Shown here one piece after another: positions 17,443-25,721 of a stretch of 64,000 nt of DNA. The stretch's first letter is position 1. Each line of letters begins with the position of its first letter. Made by a program: the position numbers and the translations under genes. The stretch comes from Pseudomonas sp. JAI120 (GTDB lineage: Bacteria; Pseudomonadota; Gammaproteobacteria; Pseudomonadales; Pseudomonadaceae), in the NCBI RefSeq assembly GCF_014207255.1, contig NZ_JACHCZ010000004.1, forward strand, positions 186,001 through 250,000, written 5' to 3'. Below the pieces are notes generated by a model that ran no database searches, was not told the DNA's origin, and saw only the letters and a program-made list of their open reading frames with translations.

Positions 17443-18338
17443 ACGGTCAGCACCGGCACAGGGTTGCACCAACGGTCCTTGTACTCGCGGTCGGCACGCC
17501 CAAAGGAAAAACGCAGCGGCTTGCCGACTTCACGCGCCTGTTCCCAGGCGCTCTGGGTATTGAGGAAGCTCAGGACACTGCCCGGACTGAACGCACGGGT
17601 TTGCGGGTCGACGCCGCCATTGACGTACTCCACGCTGATCCACTCCGGTGACTCGACCCGGTACACCAACTGGATAGCGATGGGCGCGTCATTGAGGAAA
17701 ATCACCGAGCCGATCAGCCACTCGCGCAACAGCTCGATCACCTCGGCCATACGTTCGGCGCCCGTGGCGACAAAGCCCCAGCGACGCAGGAACAGGTCGC
17801 AGTAGATCGCAGCCAGTTCCCCACTGGAAAACTCGCTCACCGGCCGCACCACACCCCCGGCCTCTTCGAGCAAGCGCAGCTCGCGACGCTGGTTGTAGCG
17901 AAACTTCTTCGACAGTTCTTCCGGGGTGCGGGCCATGGCCAATTGTTCGGCCTGGGGCTTGAGACCGCTGAAACGGCCTTCGTTCAGCGCCGACAAGTAG
18001 CGTGCGCGGTGCCGCAAGGGCGCCTGGGCTGCAGGCGCGGCCGGCAGGATCAACTCGGCGTTACCCAGGTCGAACAAGCCTTTTTTGCCGCGCTGCTTGA
18101 GCACATCCTTGGACAAGGCCAGGTCGCGCCCCCAGGTCGCGATGCACGCCTGAAGCTCGCCACCCTGCTCCCAGGCCAGGTAACGCACCGGGATGTCGGC
18201 CAGCCCGGCCAAACGTTCGATCACTTGCGGATGGGTCGCGACACTGCCGCCAAAACGCTGCCAGGCATCGCTGTAGACCGGCGCGTCGACGACGGACCAG
18301 CCACGCTCACGCCAGCCTTGGAATCGATTGAGCATCAA
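17439..18338 (-). CDS. Mig-14 family protein (GNAT-like, antimicrobial peptide resistance)
   Basis: A 299-residue protein matching the Mig-14 family: LNRFQGWRERGWSVVDAPVY at the N-terminus, KKFRYNQRRELRLLEEAGG in the middle, and PEWISVEYVNGGVDPQTR followed by LRFSFGRADREYKDRWC at the C-terminus. Mig-14 in Salmonella and P. aeruginosa (PA5003) is associated with the inner membrane and with resistance to cationic antimicrobial peptides; the biochemical activity is not settled, although the fold resembles FemAB/GNAT acyltransferases. Overlaps wapH upstream and dnpA downstream by 4 bases each, so translation is coupled through this block. Confidence 0.87.
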   Translation of the reverse strand: MMLNRFQGWRERGWSVVDAPVYSDAWQRFGGSVATHPQVIERLAGLADIPVRYLAWEQGGELQACIATWGRDLALSKDVLKQRGKKGLFDLGNAELILPAAPAAQAPLRHRARYLSALNEGRFSGLKPQAEQLAMARTPEELSKKFRYNQRRELRLLEEAGGVVRPVSEFSSGELAAIYCDLFLRRWGFVATGAERMAEVIELLREWLIGSVIFLNDAPIAIQLVYRVESPEWISVEYVNGGVDPQTRAFSPGSVLSFLNTQSAWEQAREVGKPLRFSFGRADREYKDRWCNPVPVLTV

Positions 18339-19465
18339 GCCCCCGCAGTCAGTTCAATAACGTGCGGCAATTGCCAGAAGGTATCGCGTACCGCCTGGTC
18401 CGAGAAACGCTCGCGCAGGCGCTCCAGCATCATCTCGGCGCACTGCCGTTGCTGGTGTTGATCCATCGCTGCCAGGTGCCGCAGCCCCTGGGCGAGGTGT
18501 TCGGCATCGCCGAAGGGAAACAGGATACCCACGCCTTCGACCACTTCCTTCGCGCCGCCACAGGCCGTGGCCAGCAGCGGGACGCCGGCCGCCATGGCTT
18601 CCAGCAGCACCATGCCAAAAGGTTCGTGGTCGGAGCTCAGGGCAAACACATCGAATGCACGGAAATACCGGCGCGCCTCCGGCACCTGGCCGAGGAACAA
18701 CACCTTGTCGGCAATGCCCAGCTCGTGTGCGAGGGCCTTGAGGTCCTGCTCCAGGCGCCCGCTGCCGAGGATCGCCAGGCGGCTTTCAGCCGGCAGGTGC
18801 GGCAGCGCCTGGGCAAAGCCCTTGAGCAGCGTGGCCTGGTCCTTGTCCGGGTGCAGGCGGCCGACATTGCCGACCACCCACTCGTCCGGCGACAACCCCA
18901 GCGCATCGCGCGCCTCATGCGCAGGCACCTGGGTGGCCTGCAAAGCGTCAACGTCGATGCGGTTATACAAGGTCTGGATACGTGCCGCAGGCCAGGTCGG
19001 CAAGCAGTGGCGCATGTCATCACGCACCGCGTCGGAAACACCCAGCAGGCTCAAGCGTTTGCGGAAAATCCCGGCAAACAGCTTGCGGCTGCGGCGCTGG
19101 TAATCACCAAAGGCGTGATGTACGCCAATCACCGGCAGCCGCGTGCCGAGCAAGGCAATGTAGATCGGCTTGAAACGGTGCGCGATACAAAAACTGAAGT
19201 TGCGCGACGCGGCGATCTTGCGCAGTTCACGGATGGCACCCAGCTTCAGGCCACGAATGGCCTTGGAGCTGAATTCCATGAACAACACCTCATCGGACGC
19301 ACAACCGGCGGCCACTTGCGGGTCGGCGACCCCGGTGAGAAACACCGTGGTCACCTTGTAGCCGGAGTCTGCGAACAAGCTGGCGTACTGCCGCGCGCAG
19401 TCCAGGAACGGCCCGTCATAGCCATGGCAGAACTGCAGGACGTGGCGTTCAGCCGAGCGCGTCAT
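18335..19465 (-). CDS. wapH: WapH-like LPS core glycosyltransferase (GT4)
   Basis: A 376-residue GT-B transferase. The donor-binding half has VVGNVGRLHPDKDQATLLKG, RLAILGSGRLEQDLKALA and the E-x7-E motif in SSDHEPFGMVLLEAMAAGVP. The gene is where wapH (PA5004) lies in P. aeruginosa, between the carbamoyltransferase and mig-14, so I infer the same role: adding a hexose to the LPS core. It starts 17 bases inside the 3' end of the carbamoyltransferase gene and overlaps mig-14 by 4 bases. The exact donor and linkage in this species are not known. Confidence 0.82.
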   Translation of the reverse strand: MTRSAERHVLQFCHGYDGPFLDCARQYASLFADSGYKVTTVFLTGVADPQVAAGCASDEVLFMEFSSKAIRGLKLGAIRELRKIAASRNFSFCIAHRFKPIYIALLGTRLPVIGVHHAFGDYQRRSRKLFAGIFRKRLSLLGVSDAVRDDMRHCLPTWPAARIQTLYNRIDVDALQATQVPAHEARDALGLSPDEWVVGNVGRLHPDKDQATLLKGFAQALPHLPAESRLAILGSGRLEQDLKALAHELGIADKVLFLGQVPEARRYFRAFDVFALSSDHEPFGMVLLEAMAAGVPLLATACGGAKEVVEGVGILFPFGDAEHLAQGLRHLAAMDQHQQRQCAEMMLERLRERFSDQAVRDTFWQLPHVIELTAGA

Positions 19466-21206
19466 AAGGGTCCACGCCGTCTTTGACGACCAGGATGTCT
19501 TCCATGATCAGGTATTGCAGGTCGGAGCCGAAGAACATGTTCAGCGCGTCGGTCGGCGAGCAGATCATCGCTTCGCCACGACGGTTGAGCGAGGTGTTCA
19601 GGGACACGCCATTGCCGGTCAGTACTTCCAGCTCTTTCATCATGTCGTAGTAGCGCGGGTTGTATTCGCGCTTGAGCACCTGGGCGCGGGAGGTGCCATC
19701 TTCATGGACCACTTCCGGCACGCGGGTCTTCCACTCTTCCGACACTTCAAAGGTGAAGGTCATGAACGGCGCAGGGTGGTCGACCTTGATCATCTGCGGC
19801 GCCACGGTGTCGAGCATCGACGGGCAGAAAGGCCTCCAGCGCTCGCGGAACTTGATCTGGTGGTTAATGCGGTCTGCCACGCCGGTTGCACTTGGGCAAC
19901 CGATGATCGAACGACCGCCCAGGGCGCGCGGGCCAAACTCCATGCGCCCCTGGAACCAGGCCACCGGGTTGCCGTCGACCATGATCTTGGCGATGCGCGC
20001 AGGCATGTTCTCGATCTTGCGCCAGTTCGGCTTGCTCTCGTGCCTGGCGCACGCGGCGATTACGTCTTCGTTGCTGTAGGACGGGCCGAGGTAGACGTGT
20101 TCCATCTTCTCCACCGGTACACCACGGGCGTGGGACACGTAGGCGGCGGCACCGACGGCGGTGCCGGCATCGCCGGACGCCGGCTGCACGAACAGCTCCT
20201 TCACGTCGTCACGGGCAATGATCTTCTGGTTCAGCTTGACGTTCAGCGCGCAGCCGCCGGCGAAGGCCAGCTTGCCGGTGTCCTTGAGGATGTCGCCCAG
20301 GTAATGGTCGATCATCTGCAAGGCCAGCTTTTCAAACAACGCCTGCATGCTGGCGGCGTAGTGGATGTACGGCTCGTCGGCGATGTCGCCTTCGCGCTTG
20401 GGGCCCAGCCACTCGATGAGTTTCGGCGAGAAGTAGAAGCCCTTGCCCTTCTCTTTATAACGGCGCAGGCCGATGACGTTGGCGTAGTCGGTGTTGATCA
20501 CCAACTCACCGTTTTCAAACGAAGCCAGACGCGAGAAATCGTATTTGCTGGCATCGCCGTAAGGCGCCATACCCATGACCTTGAACTCGCCGTCGAGCAT
20601 CTCGAAACCGAGGAACTCAGTGATCGCGCCGTACAGGCCGCCGAGGGAGTCCGGATCGTAGAATTCCTTGATCTTGTGGATCTTGCCGTTCTCGCCGTAG
20701 CCGAAGAACGTGGTGGCGTACTCACCCTTGCCGTCGATCCCGAGGATCGCGGTCTTCTCCTGGAAGCCGGAGCAGTGGTAGGCGCTGGACGCGTGGGCCA
20801 GGTGGTGTTCAACCGGTTCAATCTTGATTTTCTTCGGATCGAAGCCCAGTTGCTCCAGGCACCAGACGATCTTGTTGCGGTAGCGCTTGTAGCGACGGTT
20901 GCCCATCAGGATAGCGTCGAGTGCGCGGTCCGGGGCGTACCAGTAACGCTTGGCGTAGTGCCAGCGCGCCTCGCCGAACAGGCTGATCGGGGCGAACGGG
21001 ATCGCCACCACATCAACGTCGGAAGGCTTGATGCCGGCCTGTTCCAGGCAGAACTTCGCCGACTCGTAGGGCATGCGGTTCTTTGCATGTTTGTCGCGTA
21101 CGAAGCGCTCTTCTTCGGCGGCCGCGATCAGCTTGCCGTCGATATACAAGGCTGCGGAAGGATCATGGCTAAGGGCGCCGGACAGGCCAAGAATCGTCAA
21201 TGCCAC
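19449..21206 (-). CDS. wapO: LPS heptose carbamoyltransferase (NodU/HypF-like)
   Basis: A 585-residue carbamoyltransferase with the ASKHA-type N-terminal domain and the YrdC-like C-terminal part of the NodU/TobZ family. Visible markers are LTILGLSGALSHDPSAALYI with AAAEEERFVRDKH, the metal-binding HHLAHASSAYHCSG, AILGIDGKGEYATTFFGYG, LAFAGGCALNVKLNQKI and FGPRALGGRSIIG. In P. aeruginosa the equivalent gene (PA5005) carbamoylates heptose II of the inner core. It is the first gene of the core block after the transporter insertion and has its own candidate promoter and a structured leader. Length is normal for the family. Confidence 0.9.
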   Translation of the reverse strand: MALTILGLSGALSHDPSAALYIDGKLIAAAEEERFVRDKHAKNRMPYESAKFCLEQAGIKPSDVDVVAIPFAPISLFGEARWHYAKRYWYAPDRALDAILMGNRRYKRYRNKIVWCLEQLGFDPKKIKIEPVEHHLAHASSAYHCSGFQEKTAILGIDGKGEYATTFFGYGENGKIHKIKEFYDPDSLGGLYGAITEFLGFEMLDGEFKVMGMAPYGDASKYDFSRLASFENGELVINTDYANVIGLRRYKEKGKGFYFSPKLIEWLGPKREGDIADEPYIHYAASMQALFEKLALQMIDHYLGDILKDTGKLAFAGGCALNVKLNQKIIARDDVKELFVQPASGDAGTAVGAAAYVSHARGVPVEKMEHVYLGPSYSNEDVIAACARHESKPNWRKIENMPARIAKIMVDGNPVAWFQGRMEFGPRALGGRSIIGCPSATGVADRINHQIKFRERWRPFCPSMLDTVAPQMIKVDHPAPFMTFTFEVSEEWKTRVPEVVHEDGTSRAQVLKREYNPRYYDMMKELEVLTGNGVSLNTSLNRRGEAMICSPTDALNMFFGSDLQYLIMEDILVVKDGVDPYDALG

Positions 21207-21234
21207 AGGGGTCTAGCCTCTTTTAGTCTGCATG

Positions 21235-21273
21235 CAGGCGGGTTGCGCCTGAAAAAAGTGTGCTTCCCGCCTG
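21235..21273 (-). promoter_or_regulatory. Structured leader of the carbamoyltransferase mRNA
   Basis: In the minus-strand RNA, CAGGCGGG (21273-21266) can pair with CCCGCCUG (21242-21235), or CAGGCG (21251-21246) can pair with the same 3' arm. The two foldings exclude each other. The element lies about 30-70 bases before the start codon. It may only be a leader hairpin; no U-run or ops sequence was found. Confidence 0.35.
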
Positions 21274-21297
21274 GGCAGGAAACAGCTAAAGGGCGGG

Positions 21298-21303
21298 ATT
21301 ATA
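21298..21303 (-). promoter_or_regulatory. Candidate -10 element of the carbamoyltransferase-wapH-mig-14-dnpA-ssg operon
   Basis: A perfect TATAAT is read on the minus strand, 92 bases before the carbamoyltransferase ATG. No convincing -35 hexamer lies at the right distance, so a weak or activated promoter is possible. The operon needs its own promoter because the transporter insertion cuts it off from waaF. Confidence 0.4.
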
Positions 21304-21401
21304 GCTCAAAAGCAGTGGAAAGCTGTTAGCGGCGAGCGGCAAGAGTCGCCCGCCATCGCCGTTCGCAAGGGCCGATCACGCTGACGCGCCCCGCCTGCGC
21401 C

Positions 21402-21430
21402 CAGTGCGACCGTGCTGATCGGTCGCACTG
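21402..21430. promoter_or_regulatory. 11-base inverted repeat between carbamoyltransferase and TonB receptor genes
   Basis: Perfect arms CAGTGCGACCG and CGGTCGCACTG surround a 7-base loop, about 95 bases before the TonB receptor start. It is either an operator or an RNA hairpin; there is no U-run. The rest of the 316-base gap (21207-21522) holds the carbamoyltransferase promoter/leader and, at 21442-21449, AATGATAA, a half-match to a Fur box that is too weak to call. Confidence 0.4.
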
Positions 21431-21522
21431 CCGGATTCCTGAATGATAAAAATCCTCCAAGCCACTAAACTCGCGCCCTTTTGCGCGTTTACACCCTAAG
21501 CGCCACGGATTCCGGCTGACTC

Positions 21523-23622
21523 ATGACCCCCTTCGCCCGCTGCAACCTGCTGCTGCCCGGCCTGCTCGCCCTGTGCGGCGTCGTCCAGGCTGATGATACC
21601 GCCCTGATTCTCGACCCCAGCGTCGTTACCGGCTCGCGCAGCGCCAGCCCGACCTTCGACCTGCCGTACTCGGTGGACGGCATCAGCCGCGAGCAGATCA
21701 GCGACGGCCAATTGGGCATCAACGCCTCCGAAGCCCTGTCCCGCGTGCCAGGCCTGGTGGTGCAGAACCGCCAGAACTATGCCCAGGACCTGCAGATTTC
21801 CTCCCGCGGCTTCGGCGCCCGTTCGGCCTTCGGTGTGCGCGGCATCAAGCTGATCGCCGACGGCATTCCCGCCAGCACCCCGGACGGCCAGGGCCAGGCC
21901 GCCACGTTCAACCTCGACACCGCCGAGCGCATCGAAGTGCTACGCGGCCCGGCCGCCACCCTGTATGGCAGCAATGCCGGCGGCGTGATCCAGATGTTTT
22001 CCCGCGATGGCGAAGGCCCGCCGCGCATCGGCGCCGAAACCCTGGTGGGCAGCGACGGCCTGAACAAAAACCACCTGAACGCCGAAGGCGCGGCGAATGG
22101 CGCAGGCTTTGTACTCGACGCCTCGCGCATGGACACCAACGGCTACCGCGACCACAGCAGCGCCCGTCGCGACCAGACCTTCGCCAAGCTCAATGTCCAA
22201 CCGGATGACGACAGCAAGCTCGCGCTGATCTACAGCAGCCTGGAGCAGAATGGCACCCAGGATCCATTGGGACAGACCTGGGACGCCTACAAGGCCGACC
22301 CGCGCTCGGTAAGCACCAATGCGCTGACGTACAACACGCGCAAAAGTATCGATCATCAGCAATTGGGCATGAATTATGAGCGGTACTTCGGTGATGCGAC
22401 GCTGCAGGTGAACGGGTATACCGGGCGCCGGAGTGTGATTCAGTATCTGTCGATCCCGGACAAGTTCGGCAGTGGAGCCGCCAATCCGGCTAACGCTCGC
22501 GGCGGTGTGGTGGCTTTCGACCGCAAGTTTTATGGCGGCTCCCTCCATTGGCTGCAACCCATCACCAGCGCACCCGGCGAGCTGACCCTGATCACCGGCC
22601 TCGACTACGACCGCAGCCAGGATGATCGCCAAGGTTATTCCAACACCGTCAACGGGGTGCATGGTGTCAAAGGGGCCTTGGGCCGCGATGAAATCGATAC
22701 CGCCACCAGCCTCGACCCGTTCGTGCAAGCCAACTGGCTGCTGGGTGACTGGACCCTGCAAGCGGGCCTGCGCCACAGCACCATGGAAATGGACGTAGAC
22801 GATCACTTCCTCAGCGACGGCAACGACAGCGGCAGCAAGACCTACCAGAAGAACACTCCGTCGGTCAGCGTCATGTACGCCTTCACACCTGACTTGCACG
22901 GTTATGTCAGCGCGGGCAAAGGTTTCGAAACCCCAACCCAGGCCGAGTCCGCGTACTCCAGCACGGCGAACGGCTTCAACTTTGCGCTCAAGCCATCGGT
23001 CAGCAAACAGTATGAAGTTGGCCTGAAAGCTCGCATTGGCCAGGACACCCGCGTGAATGCAGCCCTGTTTCAGATCACCACTGAAGACGAACTGGTAGTG
23101 CAGCAATCCAGCGGAGGGCGCACTACTTACCAAAACGCCGGCCGCACCCTGCGCCGGGGTTTCGAACTGGGTATCGAAAGCCAACTCGCCGAACACTGGA
23201 GCACCAACCTCGCCTACACCCGCCTGCAAGCTACCTACGACAGCGACTTCACAAGTGGCACAACTCCCGTGGACAAAGGCAACTACCTTCCCGGCGTACC
23301 CCAAACCACGCTGTTCGCCGAGCTGAACTGGAAACCCCGGGACTGGGTCAGCACCGCTGTCGAAGGCATGTACCGCAGTAAGGTCTACGTCGAAGACACC
23401 AACAGCCAACACGCCGCGCCGGGCTACAGCGTGTTCAACTGGCGCGCACGGTTCGAGCAGAAGGTCGAACACTGGACCTTCCACCAGACCCTGCGCCTGG
23501 ATAACCTGCTGGACCGCCAGTACGTCGGCTCGGTGATCGTCGGCGACGGCAACGGCCGCTACTACGAGGCGGCACCCGGGCGCTCGTGGTATGCCGGGGC
23601 GGGTGCCGAGTATCAATTCTGA
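21523..23622 (+). CDS. TonB-dependent outer-membrane receptor
   Basis: A 699-residue outer-membrane transporter. A signal peptide (MTPFARCNLLLPGLLALCGV, cleavage near VQA at residue 23) precedes the plug: VVTGSRSASPTFDLPYSVDG as the start, LSRVPGLVVQNRQNYAQDLQ, the RGFGARSAFGVRGIKLIADG segment and IEVLRGPAATLYGSNAGGVI. The barrel ends in an aromatic residue (YAGAGAEYQF), as needed for insertion by BAM. It resembles the FecA/PfeA-like group, but the ligand cannot be told from sequence. It is convergent with the sugar-type ABC operon; a shared substrate is possible but unproven. Not expected in the LPS locus of P. aeruginosa at this point. Confidence 0.93.
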   Translation: MTPFARCNLLLPGLLALCGVVQADDTALILDPSVVTGSRSASPTFDLPYSVDGISREQISDGQLGINASEALSRVPGLVVQNRQNYAQDLQISSRGFGARSAFGVRGIKLIADGIPASTPDGQGQAATFNLDTAERIEVLRGPAATLYGSNAGGVIQMFSRDGEGPPRIGAETLVGSDGLNKNHLNAEGAANGAGFVLDASRMDTNGYRDHSSARRDQTFAKLNVQPDDDSKLALIYSSLEQNGTQDPLGQTWDAYKADPRSVSTNALTYNTRKSIDHQQLGMNYERYFGDATLQVNGYTGRRSVIQYLSIPDKFGSGAANPANARGGVVAFDRKFYGGSLHWLQPITSAPGELTLITGLDYDRSQDDRQGYSNTVNGVHGVKGALGRDEIDTATSLDPFVQANWLLGDWTLQAGLRHSTMEMDVDDHFLSDGNDSGSKTYQKNTPSVSVMYAFTPDLHGYVSAGKGFETPTQAESAYSSTANGFNFALKPSVSKQYEVGLKARIGQDTRVNAALFQITTEDELVVQQSSGGRTTYQNAGRTLRRGFELGIESQLAEHWSTNLAYTRLQATYDSDFTSGTTPVDKGNYLPGVPQTTLFAELNWKPRDWVSTAVEGMYRSKVYVEDTNSQHAAPGYSVFNWRARFEQKVEHWTFHQTLRLDNLLDRQYVGSVIVGDGNGRYYEAAPGRSWYAGAGAEYQF

Positions 23623-23696
23623 ACGCCCCACACATTAAATGTGGAAGGCCCCCGCTACCTCTTCGACATAGCGCTGTCGCGCAGCAAACCGGAACC

Positions 23697-23722
23697 CCTG
23701 TGGCGAGCGGGCTTGCCACAGG
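23697..23722. repeat. REP-type palindrome, GCGGGCTTGCC class
   Basis: Arms CCTGTGGC and GCCACAGG enclose GAGCGGGCTT, matching the GTGGCGAGCGGGCTTGCC repeats of P. fluorescens and relatives. It lies between the convergent TonB receptor and permease genes. Confidence 0.6.
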
Positions 23723-23754
23723 AATTCGGTCGCCTGAAATTGTTTGTGCAATCA

Positions 23755-23775
23755 GGGGAGCTTGCTCATGTCCCC
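23755..23775. repeat. REP-like palindrome, GGGAGCTTGCTC class
   Basis: Arms GGGGA and TCCCC enclose GCTTGCTCATG, a degenerate copy of the second common P. fluorescens REP class. It is 33 bases after the first REP, in the same convergent gap (23623-23811). Confidence 0.5.
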
Positions 23776-23811
23776 AAGCGTCGGATGGAGTCCAGCTTTC
23801 GGGGTGCAACA

Positions 23812-24738
23812 CTAGACGCGCTCCAGCATCCGCCGGCTGGCAAAACTGAAGCTCAGCACGATAAAGATCAGCACCCCGGTCGCCACCTGCTGCCAGTAGA
23901 AATTCCAGCCGATCAGCAGCAGGCCGTTGGCGATCACGTTGATAAACAACACGCCCAGCAGGGTCCCGGGAATATTCGCCCGGCCCTGTCTGCTCAAGGT
24001 GGTACCGATAAACACCGCACCAATCGCATTGAGCAAAAACGCATTACCCGACAGCGGCACATAGGCGCTGACTGTCGAACCGAGCAACACGCCCGCCACC
24101 CCACAGGCCAGGGCGGTAGCCAGGGCCACGACGGTGACGATGCGCCGCACCGACAACCCCGAGTAATACGCCAGCAGCGGCTGGGTGCCCTGGGCCAGCA
24201 ATTCGCGACCCAGGCGTCCGCGCGCCAGTGCCAGGCCATAGAACAGCGCCAGCCCCAATACGATCAGCAGCGGTGTCAGCCCCGTCAGCTCAGGCTTCAA
24301 GCCTTGGACGATATAGATCGGCTGGCCGCCGTCCGAGAGCAATTGCTGGGCGCTGGTGCCGATAAACAAAGTCCCAAGCGTGGCCAGAAACGGACTGATC
24401 CGCAGCCCGGCAATCAAGCCCGCATTGACCAGCCCCACCAGCAGCGCCGCCGCCAGCGCGCCCGTTACGGCCACCGCCCAGCCATGCCCGGCGTTGAGCA
24501 GCACGACAAAACTGAAACTGGCAAAGTCCAGCGCCGTGCCCACCGACAGGTCGATGCCACCGGCCGCCACCGCGTAGGTCATGCCGATGGCAACAATCGC
24601 CAGCAGCACGAAGTTGTTCAGCACCAGGCTTTGCAGGTTGCCTGCACTGAGGAAGCCCGGCGCTTGCAGCGCAAACACCACGACAATCAGCGTGAATACC
24701 AGTGGCAATGTCAGCGGCAATAAGGCCCGTGCGTTCAT
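23812..24738 (-). CDS. Sugar-type ABC transporter permease (RbsC-like), second of two
   Basis: A 308-residue polytopic permease of the BPD_transp_2 family, which includes ribose/xylose permeases. The marker AIGMTYAVAAGGIDLSVGTAL is near residue 60 and RANIPGTLLGVLFINVIANG near the C-terminus. About nine to ten membrane helices are visible. I start at the ATG at 24738 (MNARALLPLTL), which overlaps the stop of the first permease (ATGA). It would pair with the other permease as a heterodimer on the single two-domain ATPase. Confidence 0.9.
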   Translation of the reverse strand: MNARALLPLTLPLVFTLIVVVFALQAPGFLSAGNLQSLVLNNFVLLAIVAIGMTYAVAAGGIDLSVGTALDFASFSFVVLLNAGHGWAVAVTGALAAALLVGLVNAGLIAGLRISPFLATLGTLFIGTSAQQLLSDGGQPIYIVQGLKPELTGLTPLLIVLGLALFYGLALARGRLGRELLAQGTQPLLAYYSGLSVRRIVTVVALATALACGVAGVLLGSTVSAYVPLSGNAFLLNAIGAVFIGTTLSRQGRANIPGTLLGVLFINVIANGLLLIGWNFYWQQVATGVLIFIVLSFSFASRRMLERV

Positions 24739-25721
24739 GCCGTCGCCCCTCGGTTCAATGCACTGGACGCCGCGACGACCAGCAGGATCAACACGCCCTG
24801 CACACCATTGACCCAAAAGCTGGAGACGTTAAGCAATTGAAAGCCATTGATCAGAAAACCGATCAACAACGCCGCCAGCAAAGTTCCCGGAATACTCGCC
24901 ACCAGGCGCCGGGAAAACACCACGCCGAGAAAGGCGATCGCCACCACCGACAGCAGCATGTCGCCGGAACCGGTAGTGCTGCCGCTGAAAAACGCCGCCG
25001 AACACAACGCAGCCACGGCGGCGCACAGGCCGGACAGTAAATAGCTCGACAGCACGTAGGTGGACACGCCAATACCCGCCGCTTCGGCCGCCTGAGGATA
25101 TTCGCCCACCGCATGCAGGCGCAGCCCGTAGGCCGAATGCTGGATCAGCAATGTCAGCGCCCCCGCTGTCAGCAACAACACCCAGGCCAGGGCCGGTACG
25201 CCCAACCAGGCGCCGCCACTGAGCAGGTCCAGTAACGGCGAATCCGTGGAGACCACCGTGTTCTCCGTCAACACCAACTCCAGCCCGGCCAACACATTCA
25301 TGCTGGCCAGGGTCGCCAGCAACGGCGGCAAACGCAGCACCACCACGGCCATTCCATTGAGCAAGCCGACCGCCAGGCCGCAGCCCAGGGTCAGCAGCAA
25401 CGTCAACCCGAGATCTAGGCCGGCATTATTGAGGCGGCTGAACACCGCCGCGCACAACCCCAGGTTGGCCGCCAGCGACAGGTCCAGTCCTCCGGACACC
25501 ACGTTAGAACCGCCGCCGATAATCACGCAGGTGAGCCCGAAGGCCAGCACACCGAGGATCGCCGACTGGCTGAACACATTGGCCAGATTACCCACCGACA
25601 GAAAGTTCGGCGCAGCCACGGCAAACCCTAGCAGGATCGCCACAAACACGCCCACCGAACCACGGCGCAGCACCAGCACCCACAACCGCTGCGATAACCC
25701 AGGAGCCGCCGCGTCAAGCAT
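24735..25721 (-). CDS. Sugar-type ABC transporter permease (RbsC-like), first of two
   Basis: A 328-residue permease of the same family, with CVIIGGGSNVVSGGLDLSLA as the conserved loop and RLVASIPGTLLAALLIGFLI near the C-terminus. It begins MLDAAAPGLSQRLW at the ATG at 25721, which overlaps the ATPase stop by eight bases, so translation is coupled. Together with the other permease it forms the membrane channel. Two different permease genes instead of one are found in several carbohydrate, purine-type and autoinducer-2 type systems, so the substrate need not be a simple sugar. Confidence 0.9.
   Translation of the reverse strand: MLDAAAPGLSQRLWVLVLRRGSVGVFVAILLGFAVAAPNFLSVGNLANVFSQSAILGVLAFGLTCVIIGGGSNVVSGGLDLSLAANLGLCAAVFSRLNNAGLDLGLTLLLTLGCGLAVGLLNGMAVVVLRLPPLLATLASMNVLAGLELVLTENTVVSTDSPLLDLLSGGAWLGVPALAWVLLLTAGALTLLIQHSAYGLRLHAVGEYPQAAEAAGIGVSTYVLSSYLLSGLCAAVAALCSAAFFSGSTTGSGDMLLSVVAIAFLGVVFSRRLVASIPGTLLAALLIGFLINGFQLLNVSSFWVNGVQGVLILLVVAASSALNRGATA

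Noticed and set aside
21207..21300. JUMPstart/ops element for RfaH-type antitermination in front of the core genes
   Set aside because: No GGCGGTAGCGT-like sequence is present; AGGCGGG in the leader is only a partial match.
21441..21460. Possible Fur box before the TonB receptor
   Set aside because: Only AATGATAA matches; the second half does not, so it is not supported.
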